DNA of 64,000 nucleotides from Streptomyces lasiicapitis (GCF_014646335.1 NZ_BMNG01000007.1:1-64000); one strand, 5' to 3'. Counted from the first letter of the stretch, positions 25,803 through 35,103 are shown. The notes: generated by a model from the sequence alone, not told the origin. Translations and numbers: made by a program.

Positions 25803-26432
25803 ATGACCGAGAGCACCAGCGCAGCCACGGCACTGGCATCGCAGTACGCCAGCCAGGTCAACAGCGACCTGGAACGCAACACTAAAGAGCAGGAACGTAT
25901 CCGCGCGGAGGTCGACACCCTGCAGGAGCAACTGGCCGCCCTGCACCACGACCACACCGTGCTGATGAACATCCGCCAGGCCCTGGGGGCCACGACCCCG
26001 CCCGCCGAAGTACCGGAGAAGGCCGCCGTGGTGCCCGCTCCCCGGGGCAAGGCCTCAGCCGCCGCCGGCAAGAGCAAGCAGCCGACCGCCAAGAAGGCCG
26101 GCGCACCGCAGCCCCGTGCGGCGGGCACGAAGCAGGCCCGCAAGGCCACGGCCGCAAAGACCGCCGAACCCACGTTGGTCGAGCTCATCTCCCGCCACCT
26201 CACCGCGCAGAACGAACCGCGCTCCGCGGCGGAAATCAGCACCGACCTCGGCCAGGCGCACCCCGACCGCGGCATCAAGACCACCGTCGTACGCACCACA
26301 CTCGAGGGCCTGGTGGCCAAGAACCGGGCCCAGCGCACCAAGCAGGGCTCGTCGGTCTTCTACACCGCCCCCGACGCTCCCGCCCAGGCAGCCGCGCCCG
26401 AGGAACAGCCCGAGCCCGACGACGCCAAGTAA
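25803..26432 (+). CDS. Coiled-coil, basic-linker, winged-helix protein (probable DNA-binding regulator)
   Basis: 209 residues from the ATG at 25803. The order is an N-terminal coiled coil (about 10-60: LERNTKEQERIRAEVDTLQEQLAAL), a Lys/Ala/Pro-rich histone-like linker (about 75-120: KSKQPTAKKAG, KQARKATAAKT), a helical winged-helix-like domain (TLVELISRHLTAQNEPRSAAEI, VRTTLEGLVAKNRAQRTKQGSSVFY) and an acidic tail. The layout suggests a dimer binding DNA with the wing and with the basic arm. It may be nucleoid-associated or a local regulator. The gene downstream is only 31 bp away. Confidence 0.65.
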   Translation: MTESTSAATALASQYASQVNSDLERNTKEQERIRAEVDTLQEQLAALHHDHTVLMNIRQALGATTPPAEVPEKAAVVPAPRGKASAAAGKSKQPTAKKAGAPQPRAAGTKQARKATAAKTAEPTLVELISRHLTAQNEPRSAAEISTDLGQAHPDRGIKTTVVRTTLEGLVAKNRAQRTKQGSSVFYTAPDAPAQAAAPEEQPEPDDAK

Positions 26433-26463
26433 CCCTTGCCCGCACGCGCCGTCCGCGGGCTGG

Positions 26464-27609
26464 ATGCGCGCTGCCGTGCGGCCAGGAAGCGACCAGTTCA
26501 GCGCAGTGCGGGAGACCCTCACGGACTCTCTGCACAGCGGATCGGACGTCGGCGCCTCTGTCGCGATCTACCTCGACGGCGAACCTGTCGTCGATCTCTG
26601 GGGTGGGTACGCCGACCGGGAACGTACCCACCCATGGCAGCGCGACACCCTCACCAACGTGTGGTCCACCACGAAGACGATGACCGCACTGTGCGCTCTC
26701 GTTCTCGCCGACCGCAACGAACTCGACCTGTGCGCACCGGTCACGAAATACTGGCCCGAGTTCGGCGTCGCGGGAAAGAACCGCATCGAGATCCGGCACC
26801 TGCTCAGTCACACTGCCGGGCTCCCCGACTGGGACCAGCCGATGACACTCGACGACCTGTGCGACTGGGAGAAATCCACTGCCTTGCTGGCACGCCAGTC
26901 GCCCCGTTGGGAACCTGGCACAGCATCCGGCTACCACCGCTTCACCCATGGATTTCTGCTCGGCGAGGTTGTTCGCCGTATCTGTCAGCAGTCAATCGGC
27001 ACGTTCTTCGCCGAGCAGCTCGCTGCCCCGTTGGACGCCGATTTCCACATCGGTCTCGCATCTGAAGACGATCACCGTGTCTCCGAGGTCATCCCCGCGC
27101 CTGGGCCCTCGCCTGCGGCCAACCCACGGACAGCCATCCCCGTCGGCGCATACGTGACGGCCCAGGACACCTGGAGCACTCAGTGGCGCCGCGCCGGGAT
27201 CCCGGCCGCGGCGGGCTACGGAAACGCACGCTCTGTGGCCGCTGTCCAGTCGGTACTCACCTCCGGCGGCCATACCCACCCATCGCCCATGCTCTCCGAA
27301 GCCACTCGCCGCGCAGTGTTCGATGAGCAGTCCCACGGCATCGATCTTGTGCTCGGTATCCCCTTACGCTTTGGCATCGGCTACGCCCTCAGCTCAGACG
27401 ACGCGCCGGTCAGCACAGCCAACTTCCGCACCTGCTACTGGGGCGGAAGGGGAGGATCACTGGTCGTCAACGACCTCGACGCGCGCATGACCATCGCCTA
27501 CGTGATGAACCAGATGACCCACCTCGGCCTCACCGACCCCCGCGGCCAGAAGCTCCTACAAGCCGCCTACAAGTCACTGAACCCTTCTCGGCCTGTGGTC
27601 TGGGAGTGA
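26464..27609 (+). CDS. Serine hydrolase, beta-lactamase/EstB family (class C fold)
   Basis: 381 residues from the ATG at 26464. SVAIYLDGEPVVDLWGGYAD and VWSTTKTMTALCALVLADR give the SxxK nucleophile motif STTK; LLSHTAGLPDW and a Y-based second motif (SGYHRFTHGFLLGEVVRR) follow, as in EstB-like esterases and beta-lactamase relatives (Pfam Beta-lactamase). It has no signal peptide and is probably a cytoplasmic esterase rather than an antibiotic-resistance enzyme. It sits close behind the coiled-coil regulator gene. Confidence 0.85.
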   Translation: MRAAVRPGSDQFSAVRETLTDSLHSGSDVGASVAIYLDGEPVVDLWGGYADRERTHPWQRDTLTNVWSTTKTMTALCALVLADRNELDLCAPVTKYWPEFGVAGKNRIEIRHLLSHTAGLPDWDQPMTLDDLCDWEKSTALLARQSPRWEPGTASGYHRFTHGFLLGEVVRRICQQSIGTFFAEQLAAPLDADFHIGLASEDDHRVSEVIPAPGPSPAANPRTAIPVGAYVTAQDTWSTQWRRAGIPAAAGYGNARSVAAVQSVLTSGGHTHPSPMLSEATRRAVFDEQSHGIDLVLGIPLRFGIGYALSSDDAPVSTANFRTCYWGGRGGSLVVNDLDARMTIAYVMNQMTHLGLTDPRGQKLLQAAYKSLNPSRPVVWE

Positions 27610-27827
27610 GTGCCTGTGCGAGAACCTGCGAAATGTGGGCCGGCCTGGACCATCCCGGTTGAGACCACCGACCCCGCACGCTGAGGAAGCACCCGCGGGA
27701 TGCCCCTGCACAGCGCGGCGAACGACGCGTCGCCGCCCAGGCGTTGCAAGTTGCCCCTGGTGATCGGCAAGGTCACAGGCTCGCGCCCGGTAGCTGCGGC
27801 TCACCGTCACCCGTCGCGGGCGGGGGG

Positions 27828-28943
27828 CTACAAGGGCCCGCTACCGGCATCCGACGGCGAGGATGTCGCGGGTAGTTCCACGGTGATGCGGATGCCGCCG
27901 GCAGGGCGCGGGGTGAGGGTGAGTGTTCCGTCATGTGCCTGGGTGATGGTTTTGACGATGGCCAGGCCGAGGCCGACGCCCGCGTGGTCGGTGTGGAGGC
28001 GCTCGGTGCCGCGCTGGAAGGGTTCGGTGAGGGTCGAGACCAGGTGTGGGGTGAGCTGCTCGCCGGTGTTTTCGACGGTGAGTACCACGGTGTCGGGGCG
28101 GACGCTGGTGTTCACCCGCACGGTGCCCCGTTCGGGCAGGTTGTGGACGATCGCGTTGTGTACGAGGTTCGTGGTCAGTTGCAGCAGGAGTGCGGGCGAA
28201 CCGGTCGTGGGGGCGATGTCGCCGCTGGTCTCGAGGGTGACGCCGTGCTTTTCCGCGAGCGGGTGGAGCGTTTCGGCCGCTTCCTCCGCGACGAGGGACA
28301 GGTCGACGTGTTCTCGGGTGAAGGCCCGCTGGTTGGCGCGGCTGAGCAGGAGCAGTGCCTCGGTGAGGTCGATGGCCCGGGTGTTGATGGTGTGGAGGCG
28401 GTCGACGAGTTCGCCGGTGTCGTGGTTCGGATCGGCGCGGGCGACGTCGATGAGTGTCTTCGAGATCGCCAGCGGGGTACGCAACTCGTGGGAGGCATTG
28501 GCGGCGAATCTCTGCTGTTCCGCGATGTGCGCTTCGAGCTGCGTGAGCATCATGTCGAAGGCGTCGGCGAGTTCGCGGAACTCGTCCTTGCGTCCCGGCA
28601 GCCGGATCCGGTGGGACAGTGATCCGGCCGCGGCCGCCCGGGTGGCGTGTGTGATGCGGTCCATGGGCGCGAGCATGCGGCCGGCGAGGAGCCATCCTCC
28701 CAGGAGGCCGAAGACCAGGAGGAACGCCATGACCGCAGCTGCCGTCGGCGCGAAACCGCGCACGAGCTCGGTGCCCGGGCTCTGTCTCCACGCCCCCTCT
28801 TCATTGGTCCGCAACCATCCCTGGCGCAGCAGGAAAAGCCCCGCGGCGCCGAGCAGCAGGACCCCCGCGAGCATGAGGAATCCGGCATAGCTGAGGGTGA
28901 GCTTGAGGCGGACGCTCAGGCCGGACCTCCTATCCACGGTCAC
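27828..28943 (-). CDS. VanS-like sensor histidine kinase
   Basis: 371 residues from the GTG at 28943 (GGGAG just upstream, 14-bp overlap with the regulator gene). Two membrane helices (about 17-40 and 68-88) frame a very short outer loop of some 28 residues, followed by HAMP, HisKA with SHELRTPL (H152), and HATPase_c (LTTNLVHNAIVHN, AGVGLGLAIVKTI). The tiny extracytoplasmic loop is typical of actinomycete VanS-like kinases. With its partner it probably senses cell-wall stress or glycopeptides and controls the divergent vanY/vanJ-like pair. Identity as VanS rests on context. Confidence 0.85.
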   Translation of the reverse strand: MTVDRRSGLSVRLKLTLSYAGFLMLAGVLLLGAAGLFLLRQGWLRTNEEGAWRQSPGTELVRGFAPTAAAVMAFLLVFGLLGGWLLAGRMLAPMDRITHATRAAAAGSLSHRIRLPGRKDEFRELADAFDMMLTQLEAHIAEQQRFAANASHELRTPLAISKTLIDVARADPNHDTGELVDRLHTINTRAIDLTEALLLLSRANQRAFTREHVDLSLVAEEAAETLHPLAEKHGVTLETSGDIAPTTGSPALLLQLTTNLVHNAIVHNLPERGTVRVNTSVRPDTVVLTVENTGEQLTPHLVSTLTEPFQRGTERLHTDHAGVGLGLAIVKTITQAHDGTLTLTPRPAGGIRITVELPATSSPSDAGSGPL

Positions 28944-29625
28944 CACTCCCGCGCCCGGTGCCGGGCGTCGCATCGATGCGGTAGCCGACGCCCGGCACGG
29001 TGGCGATGAGCCAGGGTTCGCCGAGCCGTTTGCGCAGGGCCGAGACGGTGATCCGTACGGCGTTGGTGAACGGGTCGGCGTTCTCGTCCCACGCCCGCTC
29101 AAGGAGTTCCTCGGCGCTGACGACACCGCCTTCGGCGGCGACGAGGACTTCGAGTACGGCGAACTGCTTCCTGGTCAGCGCGACGTAGCGGTCGTCGCGA
29201 TAGACCTCGCGACGGAACGGATCCAGCCGCAGCCCCACGATCTCACGCACGGGCGGCCTGTTGTGCGCGCGCCTGCGGTCGAGCGCTCTGAGTCTGAGTA
29301 CGAGCTCTTGCAGCTCGAACGGTTTCGTGAGGTAGTCGTCGGCGCCGAGTTCGAACCCGGAGGCCTTGTCGTCGAGCCGGTCGGCCGCGGTGAGCATGAG
29401 GATCGGCATGCCGCTGCCGGAGGCGACGACGCGTCGGGCGATCTCGTCGCCGGAGGGGCCGGGGATGTCACGGTCGAGGACTGCGATGTCGTAGGTGTTG
29501 ACGCTCAGCAGCTCCAGCGCGGTGTCGCCGTCACCGGCGATGTCGGCCGCGATCGCTGCCAGGCGCAGGCCGTCGCGGATGGCTTCTGCCAGATAGGGCT
29601 CGTCCTCGACGATCAGTACGCGCAT
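28930..29625 (-). CDS. VanR-like OmpR-family response regulator
   Basis: 231 residues: a receiver domain with the phospho-acceptor D51 (AVLDRDIPG), acidic pair E7/D8, T81 (MLTAAD) and K105 (YLTKPF), then an OmpR winged helix ending in VRITVSALRKRLGEPWLIATVPGVGYRID. It is paired with the kinase gene downstream (overlapping). Only 87 bp separate it from the divergent VanY-like gene, so it probably binds between them and controls both directions. Confidence 0.88.
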   Translation of the reverse strand: MRVLIVEDEPYLAEAIRDGLRLAAIAADIAGDGDTALELLSVNTYDIAVLDRDIPGPSGDEIARRVVASGSGMPILMLTAADRLDDKASGFELGADDYLTKPFELQELVLRLRALDRRRAHNRPPVREIVGLRLDPFRREVYRDDRYVALTRKQFAVLEVLVAAEGGVVSAEELLERAWDENADPFTNAVRITVSALRKRLGEPWLIATVPGVGYRIDATPGTGRGSGDRG

Positions 29626-29712
29626 GTCATTGAGGCTACGAGTCGGAACCTATCGTCGGCGTATCGAAAACCGCATACGTGCCGGCAACACGGCGCTGCC
29701 TTGACTGGCCGT

Positions 29713-30369
29713 ATGACTCGAACCCCGTCGTCATCAGCACGGACAACGACCCACCGGGCGCGCTGGCTCCTTTTCGTCGGCCTGACAGCCGTCATCGCAG
29801 TGATCATCGTGGCCCTCACCCACCAGTCGCAGAAGGCCTCGTCCTCCGCATCCGGACCACCCTCCTCGGCCGGACCGCCCTCGCACTCAGGTCAGGGTGA
29901 CCGCCGTGGTGCGCTCGGCGAGGACGACAGTGTCGTCCCCGACGGTGTGACGGTCTTCAACGACGCGATTCCGGGCGTGACGAAACTCGATCCAGGTTTA
30001 CTCAAGGCCCTCCGCCAGGCTGCGACGGCTGCCGCGGACGACGGGGTCGAGTTCTACGTCAACAGCGGCCGGCGCTCCCCGGAGTACCAGGATCGGCTTC
30101 TTCGCGAGGCGGTCTCCAAGTACGGGTCCGAGGACGAGGCCGCCCGATGGGTGGCCACCGCCTCGACGTCTCCCCATGTCTCGGGCGACGCGGTCGACAT
30201 CGGGCGCACCGATGCGACGGAGTGGCTGTCCGAGCACGGCGCCGAGTACGGGCTGTGCCAGATCTACCGGAACGAACCCTGGCACTACGAACTGCGCACC
30301 GAGGCGATCGACCGTGATTGCCCGCGCATGTATGCCGACCCCACCGAGGACCCGAGGATGCAGCAGTGA
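29713..30369 (+). CDS. VanY-like D-Ala-D-Ala carboxypeptidase (M15B), membrane-anchored
   Basis: 218 residues. An N-terminal membrane helix (about 17-36) is followed by a Ser/Pro-rich linker and a M15B zinc peptidase domain: FYVNSGRRSPEYQ (R120), SPHVSGDAVDIG (H155 and D162 as zinc ligands) and EPWHYELR (E188 catalytic, H191 ligand). It would trim the terminal D-Ala from peptidoglycan stem peptides outside the cell and so lower glycopeptide binding. The frame is open upstream, but the anchor helix and position fix the start at ATG 29713. It overlaps vanJ by 4 bp. Confidence 0.85.
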   Translation: MTRTPSSSARTTTHRARWLLFVGLTAVIAVIIVALTHQSQKASSSASGPPSSAGPPSHSGQGDRRGALGEDDSVVPDGVTVFNDAIPGVTKLDPGLLKALRQAATAAADDGVEFYVNSGRRSPEYQDRLLREAVSKYGSEDEAARWVATASTSPHVSGDAVDIGRTDATEWLSEHGAEYGLCQIYRNEPWHYELRTEAIDRDCPRMYADPTEDPRMQQ

Positions 30370-31547
30370 CCGGCAGCGAGCCGGCACAGACGATGACGCA
30401 GGTGGGCACGGCGGAGCAGGTGGAGACAGCGGAGCGGGCCGACACCACGGAGCAGGTGGACACAACAGAGCTGGCGGACACGGCACAGCAGACCGCACAG
30501 GACGGCGCAGGCCGACCGGATTCCGCCGCCGGGAACTGGCGCACGGGCTTCCGCCGAGCCATCCACATCGCCTCCCGGCCAAAGCCGTGGAAGCGCGGCC
30601 CGGTCCTCGCCGCGCTCGCGCTGCTTCTGGGCCTGTTCATGCTGCTGCACGCGAAGATCCCGAACGGGACCGGGGGCCTCGGCAGCCTGGTGGAGACCTT
30701 CCTGCCGTGGTTCGGCCTGGCAGTCCCGGTGCTGCTGGCCGGGGCGCTGTGGCGCCGCTCCGCCGTCGCGGTGACCGCGTTGCTGCTGCCGGCCGTGGTG
30801 TGGCTGAACCTCTTCGGCGGGCTGCTCCTCGACAAGTCCCACCCGGACAGCGACCTCACGGTGGTCAGCCACAACGTCGGCGCCGAGAACCCCGACCCGG
30901 CCGGCACCGCGCGCGACCTGGCCGCCTCCGGTGCGGACGTGCTGGCGCTGGAGGAGATGACCCCGCAGGCCCGGGGCACGTACGAGAAGGAGCTGGCGAA
31001 GGCCTACCCGCACCACACCGTGCAGGGCACGGTCGGGCTGTGGAGCAAGCGACCGCTGTCGGACACCCGGCCGGTCGACACCGAGCAGGACGTCGGGCCG
31101 CTGGGCGACGCCAAGCCGGCCGAGATCAAGTCGGCCGACAACCGGGCCCTGCGCGCCACGGTGGCCACGGACCACGGACCCCTCGCCGTGTACGTGGCTC
31201 ACCTCGGCTCCGTACGGGTGAACCCCAGGACGGGCTATGAGACGGACACGCGCGACAGGAACGCGCAGGCGCTCAGCAAGGCCGTCGCCGCCGAGCGCAA
31301 CGAGCGGGTGGTACTGCTCGGCGACCTGAACGGCACCACGGACGACCGCGCGCTCGGCGGCCTCACCTCACAGCTGCGCTCGGCCCAGGACGCGGCCGGG
31401 GACGGCTTCGGCTTCAGCTGGCCGGCGAAGTTCCCGATGGTGCGGATCGACCAGATCCTGGTCCGCGGTGTGGAGCCGAGGAGCTCGTGGGTGCTGCCGG
31501 CCACCGGCAGCGACCACCGGCCGGTGGCGGCCGGAGTCAACTGGTGA
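30366..31547 (+). CDS. VanJ-like membrane protein with endonuclease/exonuclease/phosphatase domain
   Basis: 393 residues from the GTG at 30366. A Thr/Glu/Ala repeat-rich cytoplasmic head (TAEQVE, TTEQVD, TTELAD units) is followed by three membrane helices (about 80-160) and an EEP domain: LTVVSHNVG, DVLALEEM, VYVAHLGS, VVLLGDLNG and GSDHRPV carry the metal and phosphate residues. VanJ of S. coelicolor, as I recall, has this layout and gives teicoplanin resistance, possibly by cleaving undecaprenyl pyrophosphate. Translation is coupled to the VanY-like gene, a sensible envelope-resistance unit. Confidence 0.85.
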   Translation: MTGSEPAQTMTQVGTAEQVETAERADTTEQVDTTELADTAQQTAQDGAGRPDSAAGNWRTGFRRAIHIASRPKPWKRGPVLAALALLLGLFMLLHAKIPNGTGGLGSLVETFLPWFGLAVPVLLAGALWRRSAVAVTALLLPAVVWLNLFGGLLLDKSHPDSDLTVVSHNVGAENPDPAGTARDLAASGADVLALEEMTPQARGTYEKELAKAYPHHTVQGTVGLWSKRPLSDTRPVDTEQDVGPLGDAKPAEIKSADNRALRATVATDHGPLAVYVAHLGSVRVNPRTGYETDTRDRNAQALSKAVAAERNERVVLLGDLNGTTDDRALGGLTSQLRSAQDAAGDGFGFSWPAKFPMVRIDQILVRGVEPRSSWVLPATGSDHRPVAAGVNW

Positions 31548-31598
31548 ACGTCGCGCCGCCCCCCACGCCGACAGGGGCCCGGTCCGCATGGGTTCACG

Positions 31599-32858
31599 TC
31601 ACGCAACGTCAGCGATGCCCGAGCGGCGCCCCGGCCCCTCCCCCACCGTCTCCGCCCGGCTCCCGGCCAAAGCCTCGGCGACGTACGGGCTGCGCTCCAT
31701 CACCTCCGCCACCCGCACCAGCCAGTCGATCTCGTCGGCCAGGCCCGAACCCTGAGGCCCCGCCGCGGTGCGCGGCCCGCAGTGGGCGGCGGGCGCCGTG
31801 TTCCGCCGACGGGAGCGGACCATCGAGGCGAGCTGTGTCGCCTCCTCCACCGCCAGGACCTCGCGAGGAGCAAGGCCGGCCGCGCGGCCCAGCTCTCTGG
31901 CGACGCGGACGGCGTGCGGATCGGCATACGGGCGCAGCGCGAGTTGGCAGTCTCGGATCTCGATGACCAGGCGGTAGACCTTGAACTCCAGGTAGGAGGG
32001 GCGCAGTCGGTGCCAGAAGCCGTCCGCGTAGGCGGGTAGTTCGATGGTGGGTGCGAACTCGTGCAGCGCGTTGCGCAGCGGGCGCAGCCGTTGGTACTGG
32101 CGGCGGGCGCGCAGTCGGCGGCCGGGGGCTGCCAGGGCCGGGCCCCAGCCCGGCAGGGTCCAGCCGACGTAGGTGATCAGCGTGCCGACGTCTCCGAGCA
32201 CCCGGGTGATGGGCTCCATCGGGTTCAGGTCCACCGACAGGGCTTCCAGGGGGACGCTCAAGGCGCGGCTCAGGCTGATGGCGAGGGTCAGCCAGGCGCC
32301 GATGGCGACGAGGCCGAGGCCGCGGCGCAGCCACAGGCGGTGGGAGACCTTGGCGTAGGCGTGGCTCTGGCGCGCGATCGCGGCTTCGCCGCCGATGAAG
32401 TACAGGAGGTAGATGGAGAGGAAGACGGCGAAGGGCGGGTCGGTCGCGTAGTGCAGCGCGAAGTCCTTCGGGCGCTGCTCGGACGGCCCGGTCATCACGT
32501 AGAGGGTGTAGAGGGCGGCCAGGACGAAGAGGGCGGCGAGGACGCGGGGCCGTGCCTTGCGGCGGGCGACGGCGGGCGGGTGTGCCCAGAAGGTCAGGAC
32601 GAACTGCTGGCAGGCCAGGACGAGCACGATGCACGTCATCGACACCAGGGCCGCGCCGTTGGGGAAGCCGAGGAGCCGGTCGACGGGGGCGTAGAGGCGG
32701 GGGTGGGCGATGGTGTAGGCGATGGCCGAGAACAGCAGCGCGCCGCACAGGGCGGCCAGCGCGTAGTCGCGGGGCGCCTTGCGCAGGGCGGTGAGCTTGT
32801 AGGCGAACGCCAGCCAGGCGGTGACGGCGCACACCGAGTGGAGGGTGTACGCGTTCAC
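31599..32858 (-). CDS. MAB_1171c-type multi-pass membrane protein
   Basis: 419 residues from the GTG at 32858, overlapping the ImmA gene by 4 bp. The N-terminal 250 residues hold about seven membrane helices (SVCAVTAWLAFAYKL, YALAALCGALLFSAIAY, VLAALFVLAALYTLYV, AVFLSIYLLYFIGG and others); the rest is a soluble helical tail ending in EIDWLVRVAEVMERSPYVAEAL. It matches the actinobacterial MAB_1171c putative transporter family, usually found with XRE and ImmA genes. Cargo or signal is unknown; it may be the membrane part of a regulated module. Confidence 0.8.
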   Translation of the reverse strand: MNAYTLHSVCAVTAWLAFAYKLTALRKAPRDYALAALCGALLFSAIAYTIAHPRLYAPVDRLLGFPNGAALVSMTCIVLVLACQQFVLTFWAHPPAVARRKARPRVLAALFVLAALYTLYVMTGPSEQRPKDFALHYATDPPFAVFLSIYLLYFIGGEAAIARQSHAYAKVSHRLWLRRGLGLVAIGAWLTLAISLSRALSVPLEALSVDLNPMEPITRVLGDVGTLITYVGWTLPGWGPALAAPGRRLRARRQYQRLRPLRNALHEFAPTIELPAYADGFWHRLRPSYLEFKVYRLVIEIRDCQLALRPYADPHAVRVARELGRAAGLAPREVLAVEEATQLASMVRSRRRNTAPAAHCGPRTAAGPQGSGLADEIDWLVRVAEVMERSPYVAEALAGSRAETVGEGPGRRSGIADVA

Positions 32859-33385
32859 CGCGGCTCGTCGGGGGTGTGCCGCAGCGAGCGGTCGAGGCGC
32901 TCGATGACGTCGGCGGACCCGGAGGGCACGGTCCAGGTGGGTTCCAGTGTCCTGCGGTGTACTTCCTGGAGGATGAGGGAGGCGATCACCTCGGCCTCCT
33001 GTTCCTCCGCGCTGCCGCAGTGCGAACGCTGGAGCACGCGCTGCACCATCTGGGGGTCGAGGGTGGGCAGGAGGAGGCCGGACGCCTCCTCGCCCAGCAC
33101 GCCGCCGGAGCGGTGGTCGCACAGCACATGGCCCAACTCGTGGGCGATGATGTGCTCCTGGTGCAGTCGGCTGGTCTCCTGCTCGTAGAAGACGTAGTCG
33201 GTGCCGCCGACCTCGATCCACAGGCCGTACGGTCCCTGGGGTGGCAGGGAGACCGGCTCGAGGCGGATGGGCCGGCCCGTGTGGTGTGCCACGCGGTCGC
33301 ACAGGTCCTGCATCGTCAGCGGCGCGGTGATGCCCAGGCCGCGGACGAGAGCGCGACACCGGCGGTTCAGCGCTCGTGAACTCAA
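32855..33385 (-). CDS. ImmA/IrrE family metallopeptidase
   Basis: 176 residues from a TTG preceded by GGAAGGG. HIIAHELGHVLCD carries the HExxH zinc site (H82, E83, H86). These peptidases usually cleave a partner XRE repressor to switch a module on; the adjacent XRE gene upstream is the obvious partner. Translation is coupled to the membrane-protein gene downstream. Confidence 0.85.
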   Translation of the reverse strand: MSSRALNRRCRALVRGLGITAPLTMQDLCDRVAHHTGRPIRLEPVSLPPQGPYGLWIEVGGTDYVFYEQETSRLHQEHIIAHELGHVLCDHRSGGVLGEEASGLLLPTLDPQMVQRVLQRSHCGSAEEQEAEVIASLILQEVHRRTLEPTWTVPSGSADVIERLDRSLRHTPDEPR

Positions 33386-33451
33386 CTGCCCTTCCCCCCG
33401 ATTCGGTTGAGGACCGCCGACGGTCCGCGGTCACCAGTCCTCACGCAGCCG

Positions 33452-33925
33452 CTATGTGTCCCGTGGCGCCCGGGACTCCGCCGCCGCGGCCTGCCCGTCG
33501 TCCGGGTCGCGCGGCAGGCCTTCCAACTCCCTTACCCGCTCGATCACTTCGTTGATCGAGCTGAGTGTCTGCGGCGAGAGACCCACCGTACGCAGCGCGA
33601 CCTGCTGCACCTGGGCGTCCCGCAGGGCCGCGAGCAGCGTGAGGTCGGCGTCGACCTTCCGGGACACCTCGTCGTCGAAGAAGTACGCGGGCGGCACTCC
33701 GAAGAACTTTGCCATGCCCTCGATATGACGCAGCGTCGGATTGTCACGCTGCCCTCTGCGCAGCAGCCAGATGTAGCTGCCCGAGATCGGGATGCCCTCG
33801 GCCGTGATGGCGCGGGCGACCTCTTCGGAGCTGTAGGGGCCGCGGCCCGCCGGCGCCACCGATTCGAAGAGGTGGTTCAGCTTGGCCGCCAGCGTGCCTG
33901 CCGCGTCGCCGCCTGCACCGGTCAC
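33452..33925 (-). CDS. XRE family transcriptional regulator
   Basis: 157 residues from the GTG at 33925 (GGAGG 7 nt upstream); the frame is open to 33988. The N-terminal HTH covers SSEEVARAITAEGIPISGSYIWLLRRGQRDNPTL; HIEGMAKFFGVPPAYFFDD is typical of Streptomyces XRE proteins paired with ImmA. A helical C-terminal half (VQQVALRTVGLSPQTLSSINEVIERVRELEG) may be the peptidase target. It is first of the minus-strand trio and probably autoregulated. Confidence 0.85.
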   Translation of the reverse strand: MTGAGGDAAGTLAAKLNHLFESVAPAGRGPYSSEEVARAITAEGIPISGSYIWLLRRGQRDNPTLRHIEGMAKFFGVPPAYFFDDEVSRKVDADLTLLAALRDAQVQQVALRTVGLSPQTLSSINEVIERVRELEGLPRDPDDGQAAAAESRAPRDT

Positions 33926-34171
33926 GAACACGCCTCCATCCTCTTGGACCCGCACACCTTCGTACGCCTGTCGAGCCTGAACTCTCATACTCCTGTAGAG
34001 CCCGAACTTTGCCGCATCCTACGTCAGTTGACACTCCTGAGAGCCCCTGCTTAAGGTCCGGACACCGATGACCGTCGACTCATGTGCGATGGAGTGGGCA
34101 CGTCATCGTTCATCAGTTGATGTCCCACGGCGCCCACGGGAAGCGCGCCCGGGCGGAAGCGGGGGGGACGG

Positions 34172-35053
34172 GTGACCCACGACCTGCAGATCGGTACGTT
34201 GCGGACGCTGGCGGCCATTGTCGACCAGGGAGGCTTCGGCCGGGCGGCCAAGGCGCTGCATCTGACCCAGCCGGCCGTGAGCCAGCAGATGCGCCGCCTG
34301 GACGCCTTCTTGAAAGAGCCCGTCTTCGCCGCCACGGGCCGGAACCTGCGGCTCAGCCCCGCCGGACAGGAATTGCTCGCCTACGCGCGCAAGATGCTGT
34401 CGCTCAACGACGAGGCGGTCGCGCGGTTCACTCCTCCCCGCGGCGGCATGCGCGTCAACGTCGGCATATCCGACCAGTTCAGCGAGGCCCTGTCGGCCAT
34501 ACTCGGCGGCCTCAAGCGCGCGGCCCCCGAGTCCCGTGTCACCCTGCGGACCGGGCCCAGCGAGGTACTCACCGAGCAGATCGCCGCCGGCAGCCTGGAC
34601 CTGGCCCTGCTCATCGATCCGAGCGACGACCCGGCCTACCGCGTCGAGGAGATCGGCCCCATCGAGCTGGCCTGGTTCGGCCGCCCGGCGGCGCGGCACG
34701 GAGCCCCGCTGCCCCTGGCGCTGTTCACCGAGCCGAGCACGCTGCGCGGCCTGACCCTGACCGCCGTGGACGGTGCCGGAGTGCCGTGGACGAGCGCGTA
34801 CGAGGGCGCCGAACTCATCGGCCTGCGCGCCGCCATCCACGCCGGGCTCGGCATCGCCTGTCTCGTGGCCAACGCCGACGAGATGTGGGGGCTGCCCAGC
34901 GCCGTCCATCCCGGCCTCCCCCGGCCGCCCGGCCCGGTGCCGACCGGCCTGGCCGTCTCCCCCCGGGTCCCCCAGGCGTACGCCGACTCCGCCCTTGAGT
35001 CCATCCGCGCGGCCCTCGACGGCTATCCGTTCACGGTGTCCCAGCACGCGTGA
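34172..35053 (+). CDS. LysR family transcriptional regulator
   Basis: 293 residues from a GTG. The N-terminal winged HTH (LRTLAAIVDQGGFGRAAKALHLTQPAVSQQMRRLD, TGRNLRLSPAGQELL) is followed by a LysR substrate domain from residue 90 (MRVNVGISDQFSEAL). It is divergent from the XRE trio, with about 245 bp between them. There is no obvious target enzyme nearby; the downstream hairpin isolates it from the MbtH/NRPS remnant. Confidence 0.88.
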   Translation: MTHDLQIGTLRTLAAIVDQGGFGRAAKALHLTQPAVSQQMRRLDAFLKEPVFAATGRNLRLSPAGQELLAYARKMLSLNDEAVARFTPPRGGMRVNVGISDQFSEALSAILGGLKRAAPESRVTLRTGPSEVLTEQIAAGSLDLALLIDPSDDPAYRVEEIGPIELAWFGRPAARHGAPLPLALFTEPSTLRGLTLTAVDGAGVPWTSAYEGAELIGLRAAIHAGLGIACLVANADEMWGLPSAVHPGLPRPPGPVPTGLAVSPRVPQAYADSALESIRAALDGYPFTVSQHA

Positions 35054-35103
35054 CCCGGGACTGAAGCTCCTGTACCGTCGCGAGGTCCGAGGAGTCGTCC
35101 CGT

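Noticed and set aside
26464..27609. Antibiotic-inactivating beta-lactamase
   Set aside because: No signal peptide and EstB-like motifs; an intracellular esterase role is more likely.
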